A DNA stretch of 64,000 bases from Agromyces sp. S2-1-8 (GCF_021129215.1 NZ_JAJOLP010000001.1:1426001-1490000), one strand, 5' to 3'; positions 42,329 to 53,513 are shown, counted from the first letter of the stretch. Notes: a model not told the origin generated them from the sequence alone. Made by a program: numbers and translations.

Positions 42329-44437
42329 ATGGTTGACACCGCACCACGCACCTCGCACGACACGTCCGCGCCCGCCCGCGTCGGCGGAGCGCGGCCGAAC
42401 GACGCCCGCCCCGAGGCATCCGCGCAGCCCCGCATCGACGTGGCGGCCCTCGGCCGTCAGCTCCTCGGCACCTGGGCCGACATCCGCATCGCCGCGCGCG
42501 AGCGCGCCGCGATGCCCGAGCTGCAGCGCATCGAGGGGCTGCCGATGTCCGAGCACCGCGAGCGCGTGCTCGGGCAGCTGAAGCTCCTCGTCGACCAGGG
42601 CGCCGTGCACCGGGCGTTCCCGAAGTCGCTCGGCGGCCAGGAGGACCACGGCGGCAACATCGCCGCGTTCGAGGAGCTCGTCACGGCCGACCCGAGCCTG
42701 CAGATCAAGTCGGGCGTGCAGTGGGGCCTCTTCGGCGCCGCGGTGCTGCACCTCGGCACGAAGCCGCACCACGAGAAGTGGCTGCCCGCGATCATGTCGC
42801 TCGAGGTGCCCGGCGCCTTCGCGATGACCGAGATCGGGCACGGCTCCGACGTCGCCTCGATCGCGACGACGGCGACCTACGACGAGGCGACCGAGGAGTT
42901 CGTGATCCACACGCCGTTCCGCGCGGCGTGGAAGGAGTTCCTCGGCAACGCCGGGCTCCACGGCAAGCACGCGACGGTCTTCGCGCAGCTCATCACCAAG
43001 GGCGTGAACCACGGGGTGCACTGCTTCTACGTGCCGATCCGCGACGACGAGGGCGAGTTCCTGCCCGGCGTCGGCGGCGAGGACGACGGCCTGAAGGGCG
43101 GCCTCAACGGCATCGACAACGGCCGCCTGCACTTCACGAACGTTCGCATCCCGCGTGAGAACCTGCTGAACCGCTACGGCGACGTCGCCCCCGACGGCAC
43201 CTACTCGTCGCCGATCGAGAGCCCCGGCCGCCGGTTCTTCACGATGCTCGGCACCCTCGTGCAGGGCCGCGTCTCGCTCGACGGCGCCTCGACCGTCGCG
43301 AGCGCGATGGGGCTCGCGATCGCGATCACCTACGGCAACCAGCGCCGGCAGTTCACCGCGTCGAGCGACACCGACGAAGAGGTGCTGCTCGACTACCAGC
43401 GCCACCAGCGCCGGCTGCTGCCCCGCCTCGCGACGACGTACGCGCAGTACTTCGCGCACGACGAGTTCCTCGTGAAGTTCGACGCGGTGTTCAGCGGCAA
43501 GGCCGACACCGACGACGACCGCCAGGACCTCGAGACGATCGCCGCCGCGCTCAAGCCGCTCTCGACGTGGCACGCGCTCGACACGCTGCAGGAGGCGCGC
43601 GAGGCCTGCGGCGGCGCCGGCTTCATCGCCGAGAACCGCATCGTCGGCCTCCGCCAGGACCTCGACATCTACGTGACCTTCGAGGGCGACAACAACGTGC
43701 TGCTGCAGCTCGTCGCGAAGCGCCTGCTGACCGACTTCTCGAAGCAGTTCAAGAACGCCGACGCCGGCGCGATGGCCCGCTACGTCGTCGCGCAGACCGC
43801 GGAGCGCGCGTACCACGGCACGGGCCTCCGTCGCCTCGGCCAGACGATCGCCGACTTCGGCTCGACCGCCCGCTCGGTGAGCGAGCTGCGCGACGAGGAG
43901 ACTCAGCGCGAGCTGCTGACCGATCGCGTCGAGGCGATGATCGCCGAGATCGCCGGCCGCCTGCGCGACGCGCGCAAGCTGCCGAAGGCCGACGCCGCGG
44001 CCGCGTTCAACCGCAACCAGAACGAACTGATCGAGGCCGCGCGCGCCCACGGCGAGCTCCTCCAGTGGGAGGCGTTCACCCGCGGCCTCGCCCGCGTCGA
44101 GGACGAGGGCACGAAGCAGGTGCTGACCTGGGTGCGCGACCTGTTCGGCCTTGGCCTCCTCGAGAAGCACCTCGCCTGGTACCTCGTGAACGGCCGCCTC
44201 TCGCCGCAGCGCGCGCAGGCCGTGACGGCGTACATCGACCGGCTCCTCGAGCGCCTGCGCCCGCACGCGCAGGACCTCGTCGACGCGTTCGGCTTCAAGC
44301 CCGAGCACCTGCGAGCGACGATCGCGACCGGCATCGAGCAGGAGCGCCAGGACGAGGCGCGCGCGTACTTCGACGCCGAGCGCCGCGCGGGCACCCTGCC
44401 GGTGCCCGAGAAGGCGAAGGCCAAGAAGAAGCGGTAG
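42329..44437 (+). CDS. acyl-CoA oxidase / dehydrogenase-type flavoprotein
   Basis: A 702-residue FAD enzyme of the acyl-CoA oxidase (ACOX) branch that introduces a trans-2 double bond into acyl-CoA. FAMTEIGHGSDVASI is the FAD-contacting loop and EFLGNAGLHGKHATVFAQL follows. EACGGAGFIAENRI with YVTFEGDNNVLLQLVAKRLL is the signature of oxidases rather than dehydrogenases, and the length also fits them. A C-terminal ACOX domain (from ~480) and a Lys-rich tail (AKAKKKR) complete it. The ATG follows GAAGGACGAG. There is a long disordered N-terminus of ~35 residues. Confidence 0.92.
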   Translation: MVDTAPRTSHDTSAPARVGGARPNDARPEASAQPRIDVAALGRQLLGTWADIRIAARERAAMPELQRIEGLPMSEHRERVLGQLKLLVDQGAVHRAFPKSLGGQEDHGGNIAAFEELVTADPSLQIKSGVQWGLFGAAVLHLGTKPHHEKWLPAIMSLEVPGAFAMTEIGHGSDVASIATTATYDEATEEFVIHTPFRAAWKEFLGNAGLHGKHATVFAQLITKGVNHGVHCFYVPIRDDEGEFLPGVGGEDDGLKGGLNGIDNGRLHFTNVRIPRENLLNRYGDVAPDGTYSSPIESPGRRFFTMLGTLVQGRVSLDGASTVASAMGLAIAITYGNQRRQFTASSDTDEEVLLDYQRHQRRLLPRLATTYAQYFAHDEFLVKFDAVFSGKADTDDDRQDLETIAAALKPLSTWHALDTLQEAREACGGAGFIAENRIVGLRQDLDIYVTFEGDNNVLLQLVAKRLLTDFSKQFKNADAGAMARYVVAQTAERAYHGTGLRRLGQTIADFGSTARSVSELRDEETQRELLTDRVEAMIAEIAGRLRDARKLPKADAAAAFNRNQNELIEAARAHGELLQWEAFTRGLARVEDEGTKQVLTWVRDLFGLGLLEKHLAWYLVNGRLSPQRAQAVTAYIDRLLERLRPHAQDLVDAFGFKPEHLRATIATGIEQERQDEARAYFDAERRAGTLPVPEKAKAKKKR

Positions 44438-44455
44438 TCGCCGCGTGCGGCTCGA

Positions 44456-44490
44456 GGGCCGAGGCATCCCCATCGTGGATGCCTCGGCCC
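44456..44490 (+). terminator. hairpin built from the over-represented 10-mer
   Basis: GGGCCGAGGCATCC (44456-44469) and GGATGCCTCGGCCC (44477-44490) form a perfect 14-bp stem with a 7-nt loop, 18 nt after the oxidase stop. Confidence 0.7.
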
Positions 44491-44534
44491 TCGCCCGTTC
44501 GCAACCCGCGGTGCGGGCGCGGCAGACTGTGGGC

Positions 44535-45326
44535 ATGGCCCGACTCGTCCGCATCTTCGCCGCCGTGGTGGCGGTGCTCGCGCTGCTCGTCGTCGTCTTC
44601 CTCGTGTACGCGCACACGGTGATGCAGGGCGAGCGTCCTGCGGCGCTCGCCGCCTGGCGGGACGAGTCCGTCGAGATCACGAGCCACGACGCCGGCATCG
44701 TGATCGAGCCCGTCGAGGGGGCGACCGGTGCGGGACTCGTCTTCATCCCGGGGGCGAAGGTCGACCCGTACGCGTACCTCTACAAGCTGTCGGGCGTCGC
44801 CGAGGCGTCCGGGCTCACCGTCGTCATCACGAAGCCGACGCTCAACCTCGCGTTCTTCGACCAGCGGCCGCTGTCGACCTTCACGTCGCTCGCGCCGGAG
44901 GTCGACGACTGGTACGTCGGCGGGCACTCGCTCGGCGGGGTGCGGGCCTGCCAGCTCGCCGATGGGGCGGCGGAAGCCTCCCAACCCATCGGGGGGCCGA
45001 GCGGTCCCGAGCCCGGCGAGGGGGTCCGGGGCGAACCCCGACCGGTCGGCCTCATGCTGTTCGGCTCGTACTGCGCGAACGACCTCAGCGAGTCGGGCCT
45101 CGAGGTCCTGAGCATCTCGGGTGCGAACGACCGCCTGTCGACGCCCGCGAAGATCGCCGCCGCGGCCCCGCTGCTGCCCGCCGGCGCTCGGTTCGACGAG
45201 CTCGAGGGCGTGAACCACGCCGACTTCGGCGACTACGGTGCGCAGCCGGGCGACGGGGAGTCGACGCGCGACGACGCCGACGTTCGCGACGGGATCGGTG
45301 CGATCGTGGCCGGATTCGTCGGGTGA
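44535..45326 (+). CDS. alpha/beta hydrolase, membrane-anchored
   Basis: A 263-residue hydrolase of the alpha/beta-fold-5 type. One N-terminal transmembrane helix (residues ~5-28) anchors it. GGHSLGGV carries the nucleophile Ser, and VNHADFGDYG holds the catalytic His. After the nucleophile there is an unusual Pro/Gly-rich insertion (AAEASQPIGGPSGPEPGEG..., encoded at ~44965-45042) that looks like a recently gained segment. CAGACT lies 6 nt before the ATG. The substrate is unknown. Confidence 0.82.
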   Translation: MARLVRIFAAVVAVLALLVVVFLVYAHTVMQGERPAALAAWRDESVEITSHDAGIVIEPVEGATGAGLVFIPGAKVDPYAYLYKLSGVAEASGLTVVITKPTLNLAFFDQRPLSTFTSLAPEVDDWYVGGHSLGGVRACQLADGAAEASQPIGGPSGPEPGEGVRGEPRPVGLMLFGSYCANDLSESGLEVLSISGANDRLSTPAKIAAAAPLLPAGARFDELEGVNHADFGDYGAQPGDGESTRDDADVRDGIGAIVAGFVG

Positions 45327-45367
45327 GCAGGCGCGCGGCGCGCCGTCCCGACGCGCATCGCACGTGA

Positions 45368-45381
45368 ACACCGTGAGGTGT
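45368..45381. promoter_or_regulatory. TetR operator candidate
   Basis: ACACC-GTGA-GGTGT is a perfect 5-bp dyad (7 bp with one mismatch) immediately upstream of the -10. Confidence 0.4.
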
Positions 45382-45391
45382 ACGCAGAATG

Positions 45392-45397
45392 TAGGCT
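45392..45397 (+). promoter_or_regulatory. -10 element of the TetR gene
   Basis: TAGGCT is followed after 7 nt by the ATG at 45405. Confidence 0.45.
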
Positions 45398-45404
45398 AAC
45401 CGGC

Positions 45405-46169
45405 ATGGCCGCTGATTCCACGGGGCTCGGCGAGCCCGACCTCACGCTGAGACTGCTGTGGCGCGAGCGGCTCGGCCGCCCGGTCGGCACCCGCGGCCCG
45501 AAGCAGCGGTCGAGCGTCGACGAGGTCGTCGGGGCGGCCGTGCAGCTCGCCGACGACGAGGGGCTCGAGGCGCTGTCGATGCGCCGCATCGCCGACCGGC
45601 TCGGCATGAAGCCGATGTCGGTCTACACCTACGTGCCCGGTCGTGCCGAGCTCATCGACCTCATGGTCGACCACGTCGCCGGCGAGGTGCCGCTGCCCGC
45701 GGCATCCGGTTCGCTGCGCGACCGGCTCGCGCTCATCGCTCGCCTGCAGTGGAACGAGTACCTGCGCCACCCGTGGCTGCTCTCGGTCGACACCAGCCGG
45801 CCGCCGCTCGGCCCGCACATCTCCGACCATTGGGAGTGGTGCCTGCGCGCGATCGACGGGTTCGGCTTCGACGACGTCGACCTCGACCGGGTGCTCACGA
45901 TGCTGCTCGGCTTCGTGGCCGGGCCGGCGCGGGCGCACCTCGACGCCGAGCGGTTGCGCCAGTCGTCGGCCGAGTCCGACGACGCCTGGTGGGCGCGCAA
46001 CGCGCCCCTGCTCGACCGCATCATGGAGCCCGAGCGCTACCCGGTCTCTGGTCGGGTGGGCCAGGCGGCCGGCGCCGTCGACGTCGGCCCGACCGACGCC
46101 TTCGACTTCGCACTCGCCCGTCTCATCGACGGCATCGAGGCCTACCTCGCGTCCACCACCGCGGGTTGA
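45405..46169 (+). CDS. TetR-family regulator with TetR_C C-terminal domain
   Basis: A 254-residue regulator. Its HTH begins ~residue 45 (MRRIADRLGMKPMSVYTYVPGRAELIDLM), where VYTYVPGRAELI is diagnostic of the TetR class proper. The C-terminal TetR_C domain has LQWNEYLRHPWLLSVDTSRPP. There is a ~30-residue N-terminal extension. I chose 45405 over an upstream ATG (45378) because TAGGCT lies 7 nt before it. A dyad ACACC-GTGA-GGTGT sits upstream. The target is unknown. Confidence 0.9.
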   Translation: MAADSTGLGEPDLTLRLLWRERLGRPVGTRGPKQRSSVDEVVGAAVQLADDEGLEALSMRRIADRLGMKPMSVYTYVPGRAELIDLMVDHVAGEVPLPAASGSLRDRLALIARLQWNEYLRHPWLLSVDTSRPPLGPHISDHWEWCLRAIDGFGFDDVDLDRVLTMLLGFVAGPARAHLDAERLRQSSAESDDAWWARNAPLLDRIMEPERYPVSGRVGQAAGAVDVGPTDAFDFALARLIDGIEAYLASTTAG

Positions 46170-46215
46170 CGAGCGCCGACGCGCAGCGGCGACGCGGATC
46201 GGAACCCGGCTGAGC

Positions 46216-46398
46216 TCAGCTGTCGGCCGGCGGCTTCATGATGAGTCCGGCCACGGCGCCGACGACGAGGCCGGCGGGCAGCCACAGCCAGAACGTCGTC
46301 CACAGGCTCACGACGACGCCGATGATGAGCCCCACGACGAGCCCCACGATGAGCTGTTTGCGACGGGCGGCGGGCGACGGGCTGGGGGATTCGGCCAT
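46216..46398 (-). CDS. 60-residue two-helix membrane protein
   Basis: MAESPSPSP, a basic segment (ARRKQ), two glycine-rich transmembrane helices (IVGLVVGLIIGVVVSLWTTF and LPAGLVVGAVAGLIM), and KPPADS. It is a short, unknown type common in actinobacteria. It is the last of three minus-strand genes after mdh. The convergent upstream gene is the TetR regulator. Confidence 0.7.
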   Translation of the reverse strand: MAESPSPSPAARRKQLIVGLVVGLIIGVVVSLWTTFWLWLPAGLVVGAVAGLIMKPPADS

Positions 46399-46485
46399 GG
46401 TCCAAGCCTAGGCGGCGGAGGGTCGGCGGCCGGAACAGGGCACCCGCCGCTCAGCCGCGATCGCGGCGCCGCCGCGCGCAGGCGC

Positions 46486-46824
46486 TCAGCGACCCGCGAG
46501 GATGTCGGCTCGCGCCGCCGCGCGCTCGGCGTCGGAGATCAGGCCGCGCGCGGCGAGGCCGTCGAGCTCGGCGAGGCGCTGCTCGATCGACTGCTTCGGC
46601 GCGAGCAGCTCGCTGTCGAGCGTGCGCGTCGCGAGCTCGGCCTGGATGGTGAGCGGATCGTGCCCGGCCTCGCGGACCTTCATGTAGCTGCGCGCGACCG
46701 TGATGATCGTGATGAGGAACACGGCGGCGCCGACGAGGGCGACGAGCACGAACATCACCTGGAAGCCGGCGGGCGCCCCGGCGAACGGGTCGATTTCGAC
46801 CGGGGGATTGAACGGGTCGTCCAC
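46486..46824 (-). CDS. SHOCT-domain membrane protein
   Basis: A 112-residue protein with one transmembrane helix (FQVMFVLVALVGAAVFLITIITVA) and a C-terminal SHOCT module (IEQRLAELDGLAARGLISDAERAAARADIL), a short domain for oligomerisation. The GTG at 46824 follows GGAG and was preferred to an in-frame ATG at 46863 without a ribosome binding site. It lies just downstream of mdh. Confidence 0.78.
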   Translation of the reverse strand: MDDPFNPPVEIDPFAGAPAGFQVMFVLVALVGAAVFLITIITVARSYMKVREAGHDPLTIQAELATRTLDSELLAPKQSIEQRLAELDGLAARGLISDAERAAARADILAGR

Positions 46825-46897
46825 GGGTGCTCCAGACGTCGGTGTGTCGAGTCGGCCCAGCATAGAGCCGACGGCGACGTCACTGGAAGGGGTCCGA

Positions 46898-49047
<2,150 letters not shown>

Positions 49048-49056
49048 CGTCGGGTC

Positions 49057-49944
49057 ATGACGTTCGATCCGAACGCGGACATCTCGCGGGGGCGGGCCTC
49101 GAAGCGAGGGCGCAACACCGGCATCGCGGTCGGTGGCGGGCTCGGCGTGCTCGCGCTCGTCGTGATCTCCCAGTTGCTCGGCGTCGACGTGACCGGGCTG
49201 CTCGGCGGCGGCCTCGACACCGGCGGCGGGGCGTCGTCGGAGGACACCTCGCTCGAGCAGTGCCTCACCGGGGAGGACGCGAACGAGAACGTCGAGTGCC
49301 GCATGAAGGGCGCCGCGGCCTCGCTCGAGGAGTACTGGGAGCGCGAGGCGCAGGAGCTGCGGTTCGACTACGTCGCGCCGCAGGACCTCGTCATGTTCGA
49401 CACCGCCACGTCGACGGGATGCGGCAGCGCATCGGCGGCGACCGGTCCCTTCTACTGCCCGCCCGACCAGACGATCTACCTCGACGTGACCTTCTACGAC
49501 GAGCTGCGCCAGCGGTTCGGCTCGAGCGGTGGACCCCTCGCCGAGATGTACGTCGTCGCGCACGAGTGGGGGCACCACGTGCAGAACGTGCTCGGCATCC
49601 TCGAGCAGGCGCAGGACGGCCAGACCGGCCCCGCGTCGAACGCGGTGCGCGTCGAGCTGCAGGCCGACTGCTTCGCCGGGGCGTGGGCGGCGAGCGCCGC
49701 GACGGTGCCCGACGTGAACGGCGTGCCGTTCCTCCGGCCGATCTCTGAAGCGCAGTACCGCGATGCGCTGAGCGCGGCGGCGGCGGTCGGCGACGACCGG
49801 ATCCAGCAGGCGGCGCAGGGCCAGGTGAACCCGCACACGTTCACGCACGGCACGAGCGAGCAGCGGGTCGACTGGTTCCGCACCGGGTTCGAGCAGGGCG
49901 CCGGCGCGTGCGACACGTTCTCGGTCTCAGCCGGGCAACTCTGA
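49057..49944 (+). CDS. neutral zinc metallopeptidase (YpfJ family)
   Basis: A 295-residue membrane-anchored protease. One N-terminal transmembrane helix (GIAVGGGLGVLALVVISQLLG), then a Gly-rich linker and the zinc site HEWGHHVQN (HExxH). RVELQADCFAGAWAA provides the third ligand and is specific to the YpfJ group. GTSEQRVDWFRTGFEQG is the family C-terminus. The active domain should face outside the cell. TAGCGT lies 6 nt before the ATG, overlapping the end of pip. Confidence 0.93.
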   Translation: MTFDPNADISRGRASKRGRNTGIAVGGGLGVLALVVISQLLGVDVTGLLGGGLDTGGGASSEDTSLEQCLTGEDANENVECRMKGAAASLEEYWEREAQELRFDYVAPQDLVMFDTATSTGCGSASAATGPFYCPPDQTIYLDVTFYDELRQRFGSSGGPLAEMYVVAHEWGHHVQNVLGILEQAQDGQTGPASNAVRVELQADCFAGAWAASAATVPDVNGVPFLRPISEAQYRDALSAAAAVGDDRIQQAAQGQVNPHTFTHGTSEQRVDWFRTGFEQGAGACDTFSVSAGQL

Positions 49945-50035
49945 GTCGTCTCCGCGTGCGTCATGATCCGGGGCCGTCCGCGTCTCTTCCATGACGGGTG
50001 CCGACGGAGCACTCCGACGGCGAGGGGCGGAGCAC

Positions 50036-50260
50036 ATGCGACGACGCAGGGTTCAGGTGCCGCACCGCGAGTTCTTCCGCGCGGTGACGATCGACGAGAC
50101 GGTGGCACTCGCGTGCACCTGTCCGCGCGGAGTCGACCACTGGTACGCGGAGCCGCAGACGATCACCGGCTCGACCGATGCGGCCGACACCGCCGAGGCG
50201 CCGGCGGTCGGCGAAGGCGCGGCGGAGACGGTCGACGGGGCGCCGGCCGAACGGCGGTGA
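50036..50260 (+). CDS. small hypothetical protein with a Cys pair
   Basis: A 74-residue protein, MRRRRVQVPHREFFRAVTIDETVALACTCP..., ending in an Ala/Glu-rich tail. Codon bias supports it. It was started at 50036 because GGCGGAG lies 4 nt upstream, whereas an ATG at 49991 in the same frame has no ribosome binding site. The LACTCPRG motif might bind metal. No family was recognised. Confidence 0.45.
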   Translation: MRRRRVQVPHREFFRAVTIDETVALACTCPRGVDHWYAEPQTITGSTDAADTAEAPAVGEGAAETVDGAPAERR

Positions 50261-50449
50261 GTCGCGGGCGGGTGACCGCTCGCGTTCGATGTTGGAGCGG
50301 GTGATCCACCGCGGTCGGCTCGACAGCGCCGCCACGATCGCCTGACCCAGCCGAACGGGCTTCGTGAACTGCGGCCGATGCCCCGTCGGCAGGTCGATGT
50401 CGTCGACCCGTTCGATCTTCGCGAGGAGGATGACGTCGATGTCGCGACG

Positions 50450-51442
50450 CTATCCGGCGCCGCCGGCACCGGCCGGCGATGCGGCGCGCGAGCGGCTGCC
50501 CGGGCGACCCGCGCCGCCGGCGGCGAGCACGACGATGCCCGCGGCGAGCACGACGAGGCCGACCGCCGCCCCGGGCGTCAGCTGCTCGCCCAGCAGCACG
50601 ACGCCGAGCACGCCGGCCGTGAGCGGCTCGGCGAGCGTGAGCGTCGACACCGTCGCGGGGGCGAGGCCGGTGAGCCCGTAGCCGAAGAGCAGGTAGGCGA
50701 GCGTCGTCGTGACGAGCCCCAGCCACGCCGCCGTGGCGAGCCCGGCGGGAGTCGCGAGCCACGAGGCATCCGAGGCGATGAGCAGCGGCACCGCGACGAC
50801 CGCAGCCGTGCCGAACAGGGCGCCCATGCTGCCGGTCGCGGCCCACCCGCGGTCGAGCAGGGCCTTCGCCGCGAGCGTGTAGACGGCGTAAGAGGCCCCG
50901 GCCCCGACCGACGCCAGGAGGCCGAGCGGCCCCGCCGAGCCGCCGGCCCCGCCGCCGGCGCCCGCCCCGCCGGCCGTGCTCGCGGCGAGGATGGCGACGC
51001 CCGTCGTCGCGATCACCGTCGCGACGGCCCAGCGATGGCCGGGGTAGCGGCGGCGCAGCAGCCAGTCGAGCGCGCCGGTCAGCACCGGTGCCGAGCCGAG
51101 CGCGACGACCGTGCCGACGGCGACGCCGTTCGCGGCGGTGCCGGCGAAGAACGCGGGCTGGTAGGCGAGCACGCCGGCCGCGCCGACCAGTACGAGCAAC
51201 CACGTCGGCAGCGGATGCTTCGTGCCCGACGGCCCGGCCGAGCCGGTCGGCGGCGCGGCGGGAGTCCCGTCCGCCCCGCGCCGCCGCCGGGTCCAGAGGG
51301 CGAGCAGCCCGAGCACGCCACCGCCGATGACGAGCCGGGCCGCGCCGAGCGAACCCGCGCTCGCGTCGGGCCCGAGCGCCTGCGCCGTGCCCGTCGTGCC
51401 GAAGCAGACGGCCGCGAGGAGGACGGCGAACACGAAGCGCAT
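50450..51442 (-). CDS. EamA/DMT-family transporter
   Basis: A 330-residue, ten-TM transporter with two EamA repeats. GSLGAARLVIGGGVLGLLALW and LTLAEPLTAGVLGVVLLGEQLTPGAAVGL are typical of RhtA/YdcZ-like members that export amino acids or small metabolites. The ATG at 51442 (M-R-F-V-F) is preceded at 6 nt by AACAAT, inside a perfect dyad, so it may be leaderless and repressible. A Gly/Ala-rich insertion lies around residue 170. Confidence 0.85.
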   Translation of the reverse strand: MRFVFAVLLAAVCFGTTGTAQALGPDASAGSLGAARLVIGGGVLGLLALWTRRRRGADGTPAAPPTGSAGPSGTKHPLPTWLLVLVGAAGVLAYQPAFFAGTAANGVAVGTVVALGSAPVLTGALDWLLRRRYPGHRWAVATVIATTGVAILAASTAGGAGAGGGAGGSAGPLGLLASVGAGASYAVYTLAAKALLDRGWAATGSMGALFGTAAVVAVPLLIASDASWLATPAGLATAAWLGLVTTTLAYLLFGYGLTGLAPATVSTLTLAEPLTAGVLGVVLLGEQLTPGAAVGLVVLAAGIVVLAAGGAGRPGSRSRAASPAGAGGAG

Positions 51443-51447
51443 CGAGA

Positions 51448-51462
51448 AATTGTTACACAATT
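51448..51462. promoter_or_regulatory. 15-bp AT-rich dyad over the transporter -10
   Basis: AATTGT-TAC-ACAATT is perfect and overlaps the probable -10 of the minus-strand transporter gene. It stands out in a 72% GC background. Confidence 0.6.
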
Positions 51463-51611
51463 CTTCGGTAGCGGCATCCGTGATGGCCGGCGACCCCGTC
51501 GCGGGCCGGTAGGCTCACGGATGTCGCGAGAGCGGCGCGGGAGGGGGCCGCCGGTCGTGCGGCATCCCCGCGACCCGACCCGACGGGCCAGCAGAACCGA
51601 GAGGACCCCCC

Positions 51612-52655
51612 GTGCGCGCCGTGCTCTTCGACGAATTCGGAGCCCCGCCCCGCCTCACCGAGGTGCCCGAACCCGTCTGCCCGCCCCGCGGCGCCGTCGT
51701 CCGCGTGCGCGCGACCGGGGTCTGCCGCAGCGACTGGCACGCCTGGATGGGCCATGACGACACCGTGACCCTGCCGCACGTGCCGGGGCACGAGTTCGCC
51801 GGCGAGATCGCGGCACTCGGCTCCGAGGTCCCCGACGACAGCGGCTGGCGGGTCGGCGATCGCGTCACCGCGCCGTTCATCTGCGCGTGCGGGCGCTGCG
51901 ACGAGTGCCGCTCGGGCAACGAGCAGGTGTGCGACCACCAGTCGCAGCCGGGCTTCACGCACTGGGGCTCGTTCGCCGAGCTGGTCGCCATCGACGAGGC
52001 CGAGCTCAACCTCATCCGGCTGCCCGAGTCGCTCGGCTTCGTCGAGGCCGCGTCACTCGGCTGCCGCTTCGCGACGGCCTACCGCGCGATCGTCTCGCGC
52101 AGCCGCCTCGCGCCCGGCGAGCAGATCGCGGTGCACGGTTGCGGCGGGGTCGGCCTCTCGGCGATCATGATCGCCGTCGCGGCCGGGGTCAAGGTCTACG
52201 GCGTGGATGTCTCGGACGCGGCCCTCTCGGCGGCGGAGTCGCTCGGTGCCGTGCCGATCCAGGGCGGCGAGGGCGCCGCCGCGCGCATCGTCGAGGCCTC
52301 CGGCGGCGGCGTTGACGTCTCGGTCGACGCGTTCGGTTCGAGCGAGACCTCGTTCGCCTCCGTGCAGAGCCTCAAGAAGCGCGGACGTCACGTGCAGATC
52401 GGCCTCATGGTCGGCGACTCCGCACTCGCGGCGATGCCGATGGACGCGGTCATCGCGGGCGAGCTCGAGCTGCTCGGCAGCCACGGCATGGCGGCTCACG
52501 AGTATCCGTCGATGCTCGGTGCGGTCGCCTCGGGCGACTTCAGGCCGATCGAGCTCGTCGGGCGGCGCATCTCGCTCGACGAGGTTCCGGCGGCGCTCGC
52601 CGCGATGGGCACCGCGGGCGCGTCGGGCTCCGGCATGACCGTCGTCGAGTTGTAG
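51612..52655 (+). CDS. zinc-dependent alcohol dehydrogenase
   Basis: A 347-residue medium-chain dehydrogenase. C in GVCRSDWHAWMG, then GHEFAGEI, provide the catalytic zinc site. Four cysteines in CACGRCDECRSGNEQVC bind structural zinc. HGCGGVGLSAIMIA is the NAD-binding Rossmann motif, with VYGVDVSDAAL after it. The substrate alcohol is not predictable. The GTG follows GAGAGGACCCCCC. It is divergent from the DMT gene. Confidence 0.93.
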   Translation: MRAVLFDEFGAPPRLTEVPEPVCPPRGAVVRVRATGVCRSDWHAWMGHDDTVTLPHVPGHEFAGEIAALGSEVPDDSGWRVGDRVTAPFICACGRCDECRSGNEQVCDHQSQPGFTHWGSFAELVAIDEAELNLIRLPESLGFVEAASLGCRFATAYRAIVSRSRLAPGEQIAVHGCGGVGLSAIMIAVAAGVKVYGVDVSDAALSAAESLGAVPIQGGEGAAARIVEASGGGVDVSVDAFGSSETSFASVQSLKKRGRHVQIGLMVGDSALAAMPMDAVIAGELELLGSHGMAAHEYPSMLGAVASGDFRPIELVGRRISLDEVPAALAAMGTAGASGSGMTVVEL

Positions 52656-52709
52656 CGGCACCGGCGGCGGTGCACGTCCTACGATGGGCCTCGACCCGAT
52701 GGAGGAACG

Positions 52710-53435
52710 ATGAGCGATCCGCGACTGCCACCGCCCGGCTGGTACCCCGAACCGAGCGGCGCCGAGGGGCAACGCTGGTGGGACGGGACGCGCTGGACGG
52801 AGTACGCGACCCCGCTCGCGGCGCCGCCCGCCCCGCAGGTCGTGGCGCCGGTCCAGCAACCGCAGTACGGCGCCTACGCGGCGCCCGACGGCACGGGGCC
52901 TGCGCCCTACGGCACCGGGCCTGCGCCCTACGGCACCGCACCCTCGACCGTCTCGAGTGACACGCCGACCGACACGGTCTGGGTGTGGCTCATCGTCGTC
53001 GTGCCCGTGCTGGGCGTGCTGCCGCTCTTCTTCTGGGACTGGCGGACGTACATCGAGCAGTCGATGTCGATCACCTCGCCGTTGTCGCCGATGGAGCAGG
53101 CGCTCGGCCCGTACACCGACCCCTGGTACGTCGTGCTGAGCGTCGCCGGGTACGTCCTCTACGGACTCTCCGTGTGGTTCGCCTACCTCGACCGCGCAGC
53201 ACTCAAGCGGCGGGGCTTCGCGAGGCAGTTCCACTGGGCGTGGGCGTTCCTGATGTCGATCGTCTACGTGATCGGTCGCTCGGTCGTCGTCAAGCGCCAG
53301 GCCGGCCGGGGCAGCGGCCCGATGTGGGTCGGCATCGCGGTGTACGCCGTCAGCATCGTGGCCGTGTTCGTCTGGATTGGCGTCATGATGGCGGAAGCCT
53401 TCAGGATCGCGTTCGAATCGGTGCCGGTGTACTGA
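52710..53435 (+). CDS. DUF2510-domain membrane protein
   Basis: A 241-residue protein. Residues ~8-35 are a DUF2510 module (PPGWYPEPSGAEGQRWWDGTRW). A linker with two GTGPAPY repeats (21-bp DNA units at 52890-52931) follows, then four transmembrane helices. This is a frequent actinobacterial architecture without assigned function. The ATG follows GGAGGAACG. Confidence 0.8.
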   Translation: MSDPRLPPPGWYPEPSGAEGQRWWDGTRWTEYATPLAAPPAPQVVAPVQQPQYGAYAAPDGTGPAPYGTGPAPYGTAPSTVSSDTPTDTVWVWLIVVVPVLGVLPLFFWDWRTYIEQSMSITSPLSPMEQALGPYTDPWYVVLSVAGYVLYGLSVWFAYLDRAALKRRGFARQFHWAWAFLMSIVYVIGRSVVVKRQAGRGSGPMWVGIAVYAVSIVAVFVWIGVMMAEAFRIAFESVPVY

Positions 53436-53513
53436 ATCGCGTTTCGCGCCGGGGCTGTTCTGCGCCGCCCCGGTACGGCTAGCCTGACGTTCAACGGACG
53501 AAGGGGTCGGCTC

